Numbered from the stretch's first letter, positions 8,165-16,857 are shown. The stretch: 64,000 nt of DNA from Litorivivens sp041624475 (GCF_041624475.1 NZ_JBFJUX010000015.1:1-64000); one strand, 5' to 3'. A program made the numbers and translations. Notes: generated by a model not told the origin, from the letters alone.

Positions 8165-8256
8165 CCCCTCACCCCGTCCCTCTCCCAGCGGGAGAGGGTG
8201 CGCACTGAGCAAAATTTTAAGTTCCCTCTCCCTCTGGGAGAGGGTTAGGGTGAGGG
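8165..8256. repeat. Nested palindromic intergenic repeat, copy A
   Basis: The outer arms are CCCCTCACCCC on the left and TTAGGGTGAGGG on the right. Each side also contains an inner hairpin (CCCTCTCCCAGCGGGAGAGGG and CCCTCTCCCTCTGGGAGAGGG). The unit lies between convergent fcl and rph and touches the rph stop codon. The reverse complement matches copy B at 23603-23736. It may act as a bidirectional terminator or be a MITE-like element. Confidence 0.75.
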
Positions 8257-8982
8257 CTAAACCTCCGCCGTCAACGCCTTGCTCTGTTCTTCAAACAACC
8301 CCCCAATCCCTTTCTCTGCCAAATCCAGCATTGCGTTCAACTCGGTTCGCGCAAAAGGCGCGGCTTCCGCTGTACCCTGCACTTCAATAAAACCGCCGTT
8401 GGAACCCATCACCACATTCATATCGGTTTCGGCTTTGGAGTCTTCCGGGTAGTCCAGATCCAGCACCGGGGTGCCTTCAAACACGCCAACGCTGATGGCG
8501 GCTATCTGCTGCACTATGGGGTTTTCTTTAACAGTGCCCGCCTTGAGCATGCTGGCAATGGCATCAGCCAGGGCAATGTAGGCGCCGGTAATGGAGGCTG
8601 TGCGGGTGCCACCGTCGGCCTGAATCACGTCGCAGTCGATCTGGATGGTGTTTTCGCCGAGCTTGTTCATATCCACGGCGGCGCGCAGTGAACGGCCAAT
8701 CAGGCGCTGAATTTCCTGGGTGCGACCGCTCTGCTTACCGCGAGCGGCTTCGCGGTTCATGCGCGAGCCGGTGGAGCGGGGCAGCATGCCGTATTCGGCG
8801 GTGACCCAGCCCTGACCTTTGCCGCGCAGAAAGGGCGGCACGGAGTTGTCGACCGAGGCGGTGCAGATCACTTTGGTGTTGCCCATTTCAATCAACACCG
8901 AGCCTTCGGCGTGACAGGTGTAGCTTCGGGTAATACGGATTTCACGCAGTTGATCTGGCTGGCGGCCGCTGGGTCGTGACAT
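8257..8982 (-). CDS. rph: Ribonuclease PH
   Basis: RNase PH is a phosphorolytic 3'-5' exoribonuclease that trims tRNA precursors and degrades structured RNA. The 241-residue protein has normal length, with MSRPSGRQPDQLREI at the start, GQGWVTAEYGMLPRST and RTQEIQRLIGRSLRA in the core, and the phosphate-binding QADGGTRTASITG. I use ATG 8982 because CAGGAG lies six bases upstream; an upstream extension would cross the promoter region. It diverges from yicC across 160 bp, the same arrangement as in Pseudomonas. Confidence 0.95.
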   Translation of the reverse strand: MSRPSGRQPDQLREIRITRSYTCHAEGSVLIEMGNTKVICTASVDNSVPPFLRGKGQGWVTAEYGMLPRSTGSRMNREAARGKQSGRTQEIQRLIGRSLRAAVDMNKLGENTIQIDCDVIQADGGTRTASITGAYIALADAIASMLKAGTVKENPIVQQIAAISVGVFEGTPVLDLDYPEDSKAETDMNVVMGSNGGFIEVQGTAEAAPFARTELNAMLDLAEKGIGGLFEEQSKALTAEV

Positions 8983-9142
8983 GCAATGCTCCTGATTGGT
9001 TTTTAAGGGTGTTGTAAAGCCAAGGCGAGGGAGTATAACAGCTCGCAGTGCCCATTTTCTGGGGCTTCTGTGTAAATGTCCCGCTCTCATCGGTTGAACT
9101 ACAGGGTACAATGTCGGCTCCACTTGTCGCCGGAGACCTCTC

Positions 9143-10012
9143 TTGCCCGTTCGTAGCATGACCGCCTTCGCGCATCAGCGCGCCGAATTGCCCTGGGGTA
9201 CCGCCTCCTGGGAGATTCGCTCTGTCAATCAGCGCTATCTCGATTTGACCTTCAAACTACCCGAATTGTGGCGCCACCTTGAGCCGGCCCTGCGTGACAG
9301 CCTTCGCAAGGCTCTGTCGCGTGGAAAGGTAGAGGTGACCCTGCGCCTGCAGATGCAGAATCAGGCCGGCGAAAGCCTTAAGGTGAATGAGGTGCTGGCG
9401 GATCAGGTGATTGCCGCCGCCAGCGCCATTCAGGCCAAACTGGATTCCAGTGCGCCAATTGACCCCTTGCGGGTGCTGCAGTGGCCGGGCGTGGTGGGTG
9501 ACACGCAGCCTGATGCCGATGAGGTGCAAAATGATCTTCACACGTTGTTTGCGAAGGCTCTGAAAGAGCTGCAAGCGGGGCGTGAGCGTGAGGGCGGCGA
9601 GCTGAAAGCCATGATCGAGCAGCGTCTCGGGCAGATCAGTGACATCACTAAGACCCTTCGCGGCGCCATGCCACAGCTGGTGCAGGCCCAGCGCGACAAA
9701 CTGAGCCAGCGCCTTGAGGCCTTGAACGTACAGCTCAATGAGGAGCGGCTGGAAGCGGAAGTGGCTCTGCTGGCCCAGAAAATCGATGTGGCCGAAGAGC
9801 TGGATCGCCTCGACACGCACGTGCAGGAAGTGCAGCGTGTTCTCAGCAAAGGCGGTGCCTGTGGCCGCAAGCTGGATTTTCTGATGCAGGAGCTCAATCG
9901 CGAGGCCAACACCCTCTCCTCCAAGGCCGTGGTGGCGGATAGCACTCAGGCGGCGGTAGAGTTGAAGGTGTTGATAGAGCAGATGCGGGAGCAGATTCAG
10001 AACATCGAATAG
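9143..10012 (+). CDS. yicC: YicC family endoribonuclease
   Basis: YicC proteins are stress-associated endoribonucleases, usually encoded beside gmk or rph. The 289-residue sequence begins with the signature RSMTAFAHQ, continues with EIRSVNQRYLDLTFKLPE, and ends with the conserved GRKLDFLMQELNREANTLSSK segment. The start is a TTG codon at 9143 preceded by GGAGA; the ATG at 9158 lies within the conserved motif and would lose the usual first residues. In related genomes gmk follows directly, but here 2.9 kb of accessory DNA intervenes. Confidence 0.92.
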   Translation: MPVRSMTAFAHQRAELPWGTASWEIRSVNQRYLDLTFKLPELWRHLEPALRDSLRKALSRGKVEVTLRLQMQNQAGESLKVNEVLADQVIAAASAIQAKLDSSAPIDPLRVLQWPGVVGDTQPDADEVQNDLHTLFAKALKELQAGREREGGELKAMIEQRLGQISDITKTLRGAMPQLVQAQRDKLSQRLEALNVQLNEERLEAEVALLAQKIDVAEELDRLDTHVQEVQRVLSKGGACGRKLDFLMQELNREANTLSSKAVVADSTQAAVELKVLIEQMREQIQNIE

Positions 10013-10123
10013 GTTTTTGCAGCTGCTGGTTAAATGCAAATCAACTCGCTATGGCGTGATATGGGTTGTATCGAGTCTGCCAAAATTGGGAGGCGAGAGA
10101 AATGGTTGCGCTATCTTTCGCTG

Positions 10124-11011
10124 CTAGCCCATATCAAATTTGTTCTTTGGCGTGCCGTCACGTAGCAGTTCAAAGGCAATGTCTTTCACTTCTGTCTGCA
10201 CATAAGACCAGTATTCCGGATTATCAACGGTTCTTTCTTTGATCAGTTTGGGGATAAAGCGGGTCATTTCCATGTTGAAGTCGTTGCGCACTTCATCGCC
10301 TTGCATCAGTTTGGCGAGTTGAATGGAAAGCGCCTGCTGAAAGTCTTCTGTTTGTTTTTTCCGGGCGGTTAATTTCTGTGCAACCAACGTTTTTGACAGG
10401 CTAACACCGCGTTGTTTAATCCAGACGATATCCCATATATCGCGGGGTTTGATACGTCTTGCGCGATAAGCCATGGCGATGAGCTTGTCCGCGAGCGTTT
10501 CTTGTAGCGATTGTACCGGAACCAGGATTCCTTCCGTTGGCACCACAATGTTGTAGTGATTCAGCAAGGCGCGCTTTTCTATATCAAAGGATGGAATGGC
10601 GCATACATCAATATGCATCTTTTGCCAGGGCAAGTCGGGACGGCTGGCTTCTTTCGCAATGCTGATTTTCCAAGACACAGTGTCGCCTTGTGACGCAAGC
10701 GAGGGCTTATTGACCCGAACCTCCGTTTCGTATTTTTTCTGAATGTACTTTTGTAATTCAGATTCCAGGCCATCAAAATCCGTGGGCTTGAAGTCGTGCC
10801 CGCCATTAAAATCAAGGTCTTCCGACAAGCGTGCGCTGTTATAACACATGCGCAGTGAGGTGCCGCCAATAAAGGTGAGCCGCTGCATAACACCTTGTTT
10901 GATCAACACATCCATAATGTCGTGATGCAGTATCTCCTTTTCTATCACCGGCGTGATCGCAGCATAGTCTGGATTGGCTTGAACAATTTGGCGGATTTGC
11001 TGCTTCAACAT
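10124..11011 (-). CDS. abiEii: AbiEii-family nucleotidyltransferase toxin
   Basis: This is the toxin of a type IV-like AbiE toxin-antitoxin pair, known in other bacteria for abortive phage infection and plasmid stabilisation; members transfer nucleotides to RNA targets. The 295-residue protein has the polymerase-beta-type motif FIGGTSLR (48-54) followed by RLSEDLDF (61-68). A third acidic motif, HIDVCAIPSFD, and a helical segment LADKLIAMAYRARRIKPRD also fit the family. It lies one base after abiEi, so both are one operon. Its position inside an otherwise conserved housekeeping block indicates acquisition. Confidence 0.88.
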   Translation of the reverse strand: MLKQQIRQIVQANPDYAAITPVIEKEILHHDIMDVLIKQGVMQRLTFIGGTSLRMCYNSARLSEDLDFNGGHDFKPTDFDGLESELQKYIQKKYETEVRVNKPSLASQGDTVSWKISIAKEASRPDLPWQKMHIDVCAIPSFDIEKRALLNHYNIVVPTEGILVPVQSLQETLADKLIAMAYRARRIKPRDIWDIVWIKQRGVSLSKTLVAQKLTARKKQTEDFQQALSIQLAKLMQGDEVRNDFNMEMTRFIPKLIKERTVDNPEYWSYVQTEVKDIAFELLRDGTPKNKFDMG

Positions 11012-11012
11012 A

Positions 11013-11537
11013 TTAGCTCTCCAGCATATGCAGGTTGCGGCGGCAGTGTTTCAGGTCGGCAATCGCCTGTTCTGTATTTGCCCGCAACATTTTGATGTCT
11101 GGGTCATAGTACAAATTCGGAGCAATGTGCTCGATTGGCTTTTTCGTATGGGTAAATTCAATCACGCCATAGGGTGTGTCAAAGCGACCGCTTCGCCCTT
11201 TGGTGACAACGGTTACCCTGCCCATCAGCACTTGTGAAATGTCGCCCGTATGACTTAACTGGCTTTCGAGGCTAATGTAGTTAAGCACATCGCTGCGCAG
11301 CTTTTTTATGATTTTGTAGATCGCGGTTTCTCGCTCAGGCGGGGTGAGCACGCTTTCGTAAAAGCCTTTTATCACTCTTCTAAGTCGGCCTCTTTTAGTG
11401 CTGTCTGTCAGAAACTTCCTAAAGGCGGGATCGCAGGGTTCACCCAGCATAAATGCCAGTTCCGCGGCGCTGTGTATGCCACCTCCGGCCTTTACGGCTT
11501 CGGCCAAGGCGCTTAATAGCTTGTCCGATTTTGTCAT
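11013..11537 (-). CDS. abiEi: AbiEi-family antitoxin and transcriptional regulator
   Basis: This 174-residue protein is the cognate antitoxin of AbiEii. The N-terminal part (KLLSALAEAVKAGGGIHS and SAAELAFMLG) looks like the winged-helix DNA-binding domain, and the rest matches the AbiEi C-terminal fold that neutralises the toxin indirectly. AbiEi proteins autoregulate by binding inverted repeats in their promoter, and a perfect 10-bp inverted repeat sits just before this start. There is no clear Shine-Dalgarno sequence (GTATACCT precedes ATG), so initiation may be weak or leaderless. Confidence 0.82.
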   Translation of the reverse strand: MTKSDKLLSALAEAVKAGGGIHSAAELAFMLGEPCDPAFRKFLTDSTKRGRLRRVIKGFYESVLTPPERETAIYKIIKKLRSDVLNYISLESQLSHTGDISQVLMGRVTVVTKGRSGRFDTPYGVIEFTHTKKPIEHIAPNLYYDPDIKMLRANTEQAIADLKHCRRNLHMLES

Positions 11538-11539
11538 AG

Positions 11540-11578
11540 GTATACACTAGGTCACTGATAAAGTAATTTAGTGTATAC
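11540..11578 (-). promoter_or_regulatory. Inverted-repeat operator upstream of abiEi
   Basis: GTATACACTA (11540-11549) and TAGTGTATAC (11569-11578) are perfect reverse complements separated by 19 bases, so their centres are 29 bp apart, nearly three helical turns. The proximal arm ends two bases before the abiEi ATG. This fits an autoregulatory AbiEi binding site, which would cover the start region. Confidence 0.7.
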
Positions 11579-11779
11579 TCATGCGCGTAGTTTAGCAACT
11601 GGGTAAACAGATAGTTACTTATTTGGAAGCTTGGCGTATACCTGAACGCTTGTGCTTTTCCAGGCCTCAATGGGTATTCAGAGTCATGGGTGCTCTATAT
11701 TCCTCGTAAATCAAATGCTTGCTTGAGCCGTCCGCAAAAGCCTCAATGCTGGGGTCTGTATTGGAGGCTGGTCAGCACT

Positions 11780-12778
11780 TCATGCAGAAAACTGAAAGGC
11801 CTGCGTAAGCAGAGGCTGAATCTCTACCTTTCGCGACAGGCGCTCTCCATCAGCGAAGCGTTTCGGGTCGGAGATCACAAAGCCCCAATACTGCAAAAAT
11901 CGGTCGATAAAGCGTGATTCGATCAGCATGTGAAGTTGTTCTATCGGTGTGAAGTAGACGTCGGTTGGCAATTGGCTGAGTAAATCCGGGAATGCTTTGC
12001 TGACCTCTGCAAGCATCTGATCAATCGAGCCGTGGCTTTGAAGTCGCCACAGCATAAACAGCCAGAACATCCGTAAATCGACGTTGTCCTCCCAGCCATC
12101 CATATAGCCCCAGTTGTACTTCCTGAGGGCGGCCTCCAGCATGGGGTAGAAGAAGGCTTTGACGCCATGGTTTTGATACTGCTTTTGCGCAGCCTTTTTA
12201 ATGTGAATGTGCCCGCTTTTGCGGAACGTGATTCCGGCAATTTCGGCCATGATGCGGGTGTAGTGCAAGGCGTTGAATTTATCTTCGTTGCTGCCCGTGT
12301 ACTCAGAAATGCTTGGGACTGTTTCGAATTTGGCAATTGCAAACTCCGGCAGCAGCTCACTGGCTTGTTTTACCAGCTTTGTCGGCAGGTTGCCTTTAGG
12401 GGTTGTTTTCAATTTCCCATCGCGCTGCATTGCCTCTTCCACTATCAGTTCCAGATAGCGCATGACGGGACTGCCTGATAAGTCCTCGGGTGTGTTGATG
12501 GTGAGTCCGGCCAGCTCTGAGAAAGGTGCATACAGCCAGTTGGCCATCTGGCTTGGTGAAAGGCCGCAAAAGTCGTCAAGGGGCTGACTGTTGCGCACAT
12601 GCATGCGCTGCTGGATAAGCAGATTGACCTCATCGATAGTCAGATTGGGGTTCATTGCTACGGTTTGCCCAATGTCATCGAAAAGGTCTGCATGCTGTTT
12701 TGACGCGGCTTCCATACAGCAGTGTTGATATTTGGCACCACTGCCACAGGGGCAGGGGTCATTTCGACCGGGTTTCAT
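11780..12778 (-). CDS. SEC-C zinc-motif protein of unknown function
   Basis: The 332-residue protein starts with a SEC-C motif (PGRNDPCPCGSGAKYQHCC), with C9, C11, H19 and C20/C21 as probable zinc ligands. In SecA and other proteins this motif helps contact partners or nucleic acid. The rest is mostly helical, includes an aromatic stretch (DLRMFWLFMLWRLQSHG), and shows no catalytic motif that I recognise. It lies upstream of abiE on the same strand across 242 bp that hold no other recognisable gene. With abiE it forms an insertion between yicC and gmk. A defence or toxin-antitoxin accessory role is speculation from context. Confidence 0.75.
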   Translation of the reverse strand: MKPGRNDPCPCGSGAKYQHCCMEAASKQHADLFDDIGQTVAMNPNLTIDEVNLLIQQRMHVRNSQPLDDFCGLSPSQMANWLYAPFSELAGLTINTPEDLSGSPVMRYLELIVEEAMQRDGKLKTTPKGNLPTKLVKQASELLPEFAIAKFETVPSISEYTGSNEDKFNALHYTRIMAEIAGITFRKSGHIHIKKAAQKQYQNHGVKAFFYPMLEAALRKYNWGYMDGWEDNVDLRMFWLFMLWRLQSHGSIDQMLAEVSKAFPDLLSQLPTDVYFTPIEQLHMLIESRFIDRFLQYWGFVISDPKRFADGERLSRKVEIQPLLTQAFQFSA

Positions 12779-12888
12779 AGTAAGCGAGCCTGTACTTTCT
12801 GAAATTGCGTTATTGTATGCACATCGGTGCGGTGCTGCTTTGTAACCTGTGGCCGCATTGCCCGTTCATTCTCAGGCTGCGGTGTGCC

Positions 12889-12894
12889 TATAAT
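12889..12894 (+). promoter_or_regulatory. Probable sigma-70 -10 box for gmk
   Basis: A perfect TATAAT lies 79 bp before the gmk ATG, with TTCATT 18 bases upstream as a poor -35 element. This would restore a promoter for gmk, which is separated from yicC by the inserted genes. Confidence 0.45.
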
Positions 12895-12972
12895 CCCTGC
12901 GGCAAACCACTATCCAAAGAATTCCGCGTAAACTGCTATCATTAGCAGCTCATCTGGACAAAATACAAGAAC

Positions 12973-13605
12973 ATGGCATCCCAAGGCATTCTCTACACTA
13001 TTTCCGCTCCCTCCGGCGCCGGCAAAACCAGTTTGGTTCACGCCTTGCTGGAGCGCACCGACAATATCCGCGTATCGGTGTCGCACACCACCCGCCCGCA
13101 GCGCCCCGGCGAGGTCGACGGCAAGGATTACCATTTTGTCTCCGTCGAGCAGTTTCTGGCTATGCTGGGTGAGGCTGCCTTTCTGGAGCATGCCCAAGTC
13201 TTCGACAACTATTATGGCACCTCCCAGTCTTGGGTCAGCCAGCAGCTGGCGGGCGGTACTGACGTGATTCTGGAGATCGACTGGCAGGGCGCCGCGCAGG
13301 TGCGGCGAATCATGCCGGAAACCCGCTCTATTTTTATTCTGCCACCCTCGCGGGAAACGCTGGAGCAGCGCCTGCGCGGGCGCGGTCAGGACGATGAGGC
13401 GATTATCGCCCGGCGGATGCAGGCGGCGGTGGACGAGATGTCCCACTTTGCCGAGGCCGAGTATCTGGTGATTAACGACGATTTTGAAACCGCCCTGGCC
13501 GACCTGCAGGCGATAATCCACAGCCAGCGTCTGAGCCTGCCCTCGCAGCAGCTCAAGCATCAGGCTTTGTTGGCGGATCTACTGTCGCGTCCTGATCAAT
13601 TTTGA
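12973..13605 (+). CDS. gmk: Guanylate kinase
   Basis: Gmk phosphorylates GMP to GDP in purine nucleotide supply. The 210-residue cytoplasmic enzyme has the P-loop SAPSGAGKTSL near the N-terminus, the GMP-binding VSHTTRPQRPGEVDGKDYHF, and ILEIDWQGA, all family hallmarks. It is followed by rpoZ and spoT; the grouping is meaningful because ppGpp metabolism, GMP/GDP levels and the omega subunit (a ppGpp contact in E. coli RNA polymerase) are linked. Confidence 0.97.
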   Translation: MASQGILYTISAPSGAGKTSLVHALLERTDNIRVSVSHTTRPQRPGEVDGKDYHFVSVEQFLAMLGEAAFLEHAQVFDNYYGTSQSWVSQQLAGGTDVILEIDWQGAAQVRRIMPETRSIFILPPSRETLEQRLRGRGQDDEAIIARRMQAAVDEMSHFAEAEYLVINDDFETALADLQAIIHSQRLSLPSQQLKHQALLADLLSRPDQF

Positions 13606-13728
13606 TACACTCGCCCGCCCGCTGGGCTTGCGCTCAGTGGCCTTCTTGCCTTTTACTAGTGTGTATCAGGCGGGAAGCACTGTCAGAACGACTTTTTCAC
13701 GCTGAACGACATTACTCAGGAAACTCGC

Positions 13729-13992
13729 ATGGCCCGTATTACAGTTGAAGATTGCCTTGAGCACGTAGATAACCGCTTTGAGCTGGTGATGATTGCCAGC
13801 AAGCGCGCCCGCGCAATCGCCACCGGCGGTAAAGAACCGCTGGTGAGTGAAGACGGCGACAAGCCCACCGTGCTGGCCCTGCGTGAACTGGCTGAGCGCA
13901 AGATCACCAAACAGGAAGTGATGGCCGCGGACATTGAACGCGAAGAGCCGGAACTCGATCTCAGCGAGATGGACAGTCATCCTATCGCCTAA
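13729..13992 (+). CDS. rpoZ: DNA-directed RNA polymerase omega subunit
   Basis: Omega supports folding of the beta-prime subunit and forms part of a ppGpp site in proteobacteria. The 87-residue protein begins MARITVEDCLEHVDNRFELV, continues with ASKRARAIATGG and carries the DKPTVLALRELAE helix; all are diagnostic. It lies 123 bp after gmk, and the spoT start is 21 bp downstream. Confidence 0.97.
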   Translation: MARITVEDCLEHVDNRFELVMIASKRARAIATGGKEPLVSEDGDKPTVLALRELAERKITKQEVMAADIEREEPELDLSEMDSHPIA

Positions 13993-14013
13993 CCGTTGCT
14001 GTTGAGGGGAGGA

Positions 14014-16179
14014 ATGCTTCAGTACTCGATATTCCACGCCCAAAACGGTCACCAACCGGAACGGTCCATTGGCGCGCTAGCCGACACTCTCGCCGATTAC
14101 CTGTCGCCTGAGCAGGTGAATCTGGTACGGCGCGCCTATTACTACGCTGAACAGGCCCACGAAGGGCAGCGCCGCCGCAGCGGCGAGCCCTACGTTACCC
14201 ACCCGCTCGCCGTCGCCGCCATTCTCGCTGACATGCACATGGATCATCAGAGCCTTATGGCCGCCATGCTGCACGATGTGATTGAAGATACCGCCATCTC
14301 CAAGAAAACCCTCGCCAATCAGTTCGGCGCCACCGTGGCGGAACTGGTGGATGGGGTGTCCAAACTGACCCGTATTGAATTTCAGTCCCGTGCCGAGCAG
14401 CAGGCGGAAAACTTCCAGAAAATGGCTTTGGCCATGGCAAAGGATATCCGGGTTATTCTGGTGAAGCTGGCAGACCGACTGCACAACATGCGCACCCTCG
14501 GGGTGCTGCAGCCGGACAAGCGTCGCCGCATCGCCCGCGAAACCCTAGAAATTTATGCCCCCATCGCCCAGCGACTGGGGATGCACAATATCCGGCTGGA
14601 ATTTGAAGATCTCGGCTTCAGCGCCATGTACCCGATGCGGGCCGAGCGCATCCGCCGCGCCGTCAAGCGGGTGCGGGGTGATCGCCGCGAGATTGTCGAG
14701 CAGATCGAAGAGTCCATTGAAACGTATCTGGAAGAAGAGGGAATCAGTGCCCGGGTAATGGGGCGTGAGAAGCACCTCTACAGCATCTACCAGAAGATGC
14801 GCAGCAAGCGTAAGTCTTTCAGTGAAATCATGGATCTGTATGCCTTTCGCATCGTGGTGGACTCGGTCGACGACTGTTACCGGGTGCTGGGCTGCGTGCA
14901 CAGTCTCTACAAACCGGTACCTGGGCAGTTCAAGGATTACATCGCGATACCCAAGGCCAATGGCTACCAGTCGTTGCACACGGGCCTGTTTGGCCTGAAC
15001 GGCGTGCCTATCGAAATCCAGATTCGCACAGAAGAAATGGAAGAGATGGCCAACAACGGCATTGCCGCTCACTGGCTCTACAAAACCGACAGCGGGCCAT
15101 CGTCGGGCAGCAGTCACGCCCGGGCCCGGCAGTGGGTTCAGGGGCTGCTGGAAATGCAGCAGCGGGCGGGTAACTCGCTGGAGTTTATTGAAAACGTCAA
15201 AATTGATCTCTTCCCTGACGAGATCTATGTGTTTACCCCCAAGGGCGAGATTCTGGAATTGCCGGCCGGGGCCACGGCGGTGGATTTTGCCTACTCAGTG
15301 CATAGTGACGTGGGCAACAACTGCGTCGCCTGTCGTATCAATCGCCGTCTGGCACCCTTATCGGAAGTGCTGCAGAGTGGTCAGAGTGTCGAGGTCATTA
15401 CTGCGCAAGGGGCCCAGCCCAATCCTAACTGGCTCAACTTTGTGGTCACCGCGAAAGCCCGCTCCACCATCCGGCATTTTCTAAAGCATCAGCGCCGCGC
15501 CGAAGCGGTGGAGCTGGGGCAGCGTATGCTGGAAAAAGCCCTGGCCGGTCTCGGCAGCCAGTTGAAAGAAATTCCGGAAGCCCAGCGCGCCGAACTGGTG
15601 GAGCAGACCGACAGCGAAAAATTTGAAAACATTCTGGAAGAGATCGGACTCGGCAACCGGGTGGCCTATCTTACCGCCCGGCAATTGCTGAATGGCCCCA
15701 AGGCAGAACCGGAACAGGCCGAGCAGCTGGTACAACACTCCATGGTGATCAACGGTACTGAGGGCTTTCTGGTCAATTTTGCCAAGTGTTGCTACCCGAT
15801 ACCGGGGGACCCGATTATCGGCCTGCTCAGCTCAGAAAAGGGGGTGGTGGTTCACACCGATACCTGCCACAACAGTATCGAGATGCGCAGCAAGCCCGAA
15901 AAAGTGGTGCCCCTGTCCTGGGCGGACGACACTGAAAATGATTTTACGGTTGAGCTGAAGGTCGAGCTCAGCAAGCAGCGCGGTATTATCGCGGTGCTGG
16001 CAACCCGAGTGAATGGCGCCGACGCCAGCATTGAAAAAATCAGTGTGGAGGAAGACACCTCTAAAATCACCACCGTGCATTTGCTGATCGGGGTGCGCTC
16101 GCGGCTGCACCTGGCCAATATCATGCGCCGCATCAGGCACATTCCGGCTACCCTGCGGGTAACCCGGGTACGTCACTGA
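14014..16179 (+). CDS. spoT: Bifunctional (p)ppGpp synthetase/hydrolase SpoT
   Basis: SpoT makes and degrades the alarmone (p)ppGpp. From the N-terminus there is an HD hydrolase domain with an intact HDVIED (87-92), a synthetase domain (DYIAIPKANGYQSLHTGL, EIQIRTEEMEEMANNGIAAHW), a TGS domain (LFPDEIYVFTPKGEILELP), a conserved-cysteine segment (NFAKCCYPIPGDPI) and a C-terminal ACT domain. The intact HD motif separates it from RelA. I chose ATG 14014 after GGGGAGGA; a TTG 18 bases upstream is possible. The 721-residue size is normal. Confidence 0.96.
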   Translation: MLQYSIFHAQNGHQPERSIGALADTLADYLSPEQVNLVRRAYYYAEQAHEGQRRRSGEPYVTHPLAVAAILADMHMDHQSLMAAMLHDVIEDTAISKKTLANQFGATVAELVDGVSKLTRIEFQSRAEQQAENFQKMALAMAKDIRVILVKLADRLHNMRTLGVLQPDKRRRIARETLEIYAPIAQRLGMHNIRLEFEDLGFSAMYPMRAERIRRAVKRVRGDRREIVEQIEESIETYLEEEGISARVMGREKHLYSIYQKMRSKRKSFSEIMDLYAFRIVVDSVDDCYRVLGCVHSLYKPVPGQFKDYIAIPKANGYQSLHTGLFGLNGVPIEIQIRTEEMEEMANNGIAAHWLYKTDSGPSSGSSHARARQWVQGLLEMQQRAGNSLEFIENVKIDLFPDEIYVFTPKGEILELPAGATAVDFAYSVHSDVGNNCVACRINRRLAPLSEVLQSGQSVEVITAQGAQPNPNWLNFVVTAKARSTIRHFLKHQRRAEAVELGQRMLEKALAGLGSQLKEIPEAQRAELVEQTDSEKFENILEEIGLGNRVAYLTARQLLNGPKAEPEQAEQLVQHSMVINGTEGFLVNFAKCCYPIPGDPIIGLLSSEKGVVVHTDTCHNSIEMRSKPEKVVPLSWADDTENDFTVELKVELSKQRGIIAVLATRVNGADASIEKISVEEDTSKITTVHLLIGVRSRLHLANIMRRIRHIPATLRVTRVRH

Positions 16180-16225
16180 TCAGGTAATCACGAGGACCGA
16201 GACGCGGCGATCGTTTGAATTCACT

Positions 16226-16268
16226 GCCACGCTCGAGGAGTTTGCTTCGCTGCGTTCGCAATGACGGT
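16226..16268 (+). repeat. REP-like palindromic repeat, copy 2
   Basis: GCCACGCTCGAGGAGTTTGC through GTTCGCAATGACGGTG is nearly the same as the copy at 3118-3161, in the same orientation relative to the flanking plus-strand genes. It follows spoT and precedes the 3' end of a convergent small gene, the usual intergenic location of such elements. Confidence 0.6.
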
Positions 16269-16298
16269 GTCTTTGTCATACCTATCGACAAGGCTCCG

Positions 16299-16661
16299 TT
16301 ATCGCGCAGCCGTCAGCAGCACGATACGCTGGGTCAATGCATCTTCTGGAGCGCATTCTTCGCTGTCTACCTGCCCCTGAAGTTCCAACATGTTTTCGCC
16401 GTCGTTCAAGGACAGTGCCAGCGCTTCCCCAAAGCGGTTGTCTACGGGGTTGAACTGATCAGAAATATCCTCACCGTTCAGCGTGGCGCGAAAGCCGTCG
16501 GCGGCCAGGGGGGCCTTGTAAAATAACAGAAGCTTTTTGCCCGGATCGACGGTATAGGCACCATCGTTCTGCTGCGCATGAATGTGGACCAGCTCGCTGC
16601 TGCCGCAGGCATGGCTTAAGGAACTCAGGGTCAGGGCGATAGTTGATAGCAACATTTTCAT
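16299..16661 (-). CDS. Exported small protein of unknown function
   Basis: A 120-residue protein with a short signal peptide (MKMLLSTIALTLSSLSHA) probably cleaved before CGSSELVHI. The cysteine at that site lacks a proper lipobox, so a periplasmic fate is more likely than lipoprotein. The mature part contains GKKLLLFYKAPLAADGF and a second cysteine in SEECAPED, which may form a disulfide with the first. I recognise no family. It sits between spoT and ridA in opposite orientation, with a start at ATG 16661 behind GGAG. Confidence 0.65.
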   Translation of the reverse strand: MKMLLSTIALTLSSLSHACGSSELVHIHAQQNDGAYTVDPGKKLLLFYKAPLAADGFRATLNGEDISDQFNPVDNRFGEALALSLNDGENMLELQGQVDSEECAPEDALTQRIVLLTAAR

Positions 16662-16857
16662 CACGACACTCCATTGCGTGTTGGTTGTTGTTTTCTCTGC
16701 ATTGCAGGGCGCGTCGGCGTTGACCAGCCTGCAATAATTGTTATTTTTGAAGGGCGCCGAGTGTGGAGAAGTAGCCGCTTCAGGTCAAGGCGGGCCAAGA
16801 CCGCTGCATTGCGCTACCATGCGGGTTTTCTGCCTTAGTTTTGTTGTTGGAGTTCGC

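Noticed and set aside
8165..8256. CRISPR-like repeats among CCCTCTCCC units
   Set aside because: The units are palindromic, vary in spacing and sit singly between genes, with no regular spacers or cas genes.
16701..16735. ATTGCAGG...CCTGCAAT inverted repeat between the exported small protein and ridA
   Set aside because: Eight-base arms across 19 bases could be an operator, but there is no regulator nearby or known consensus; kept only as a note.
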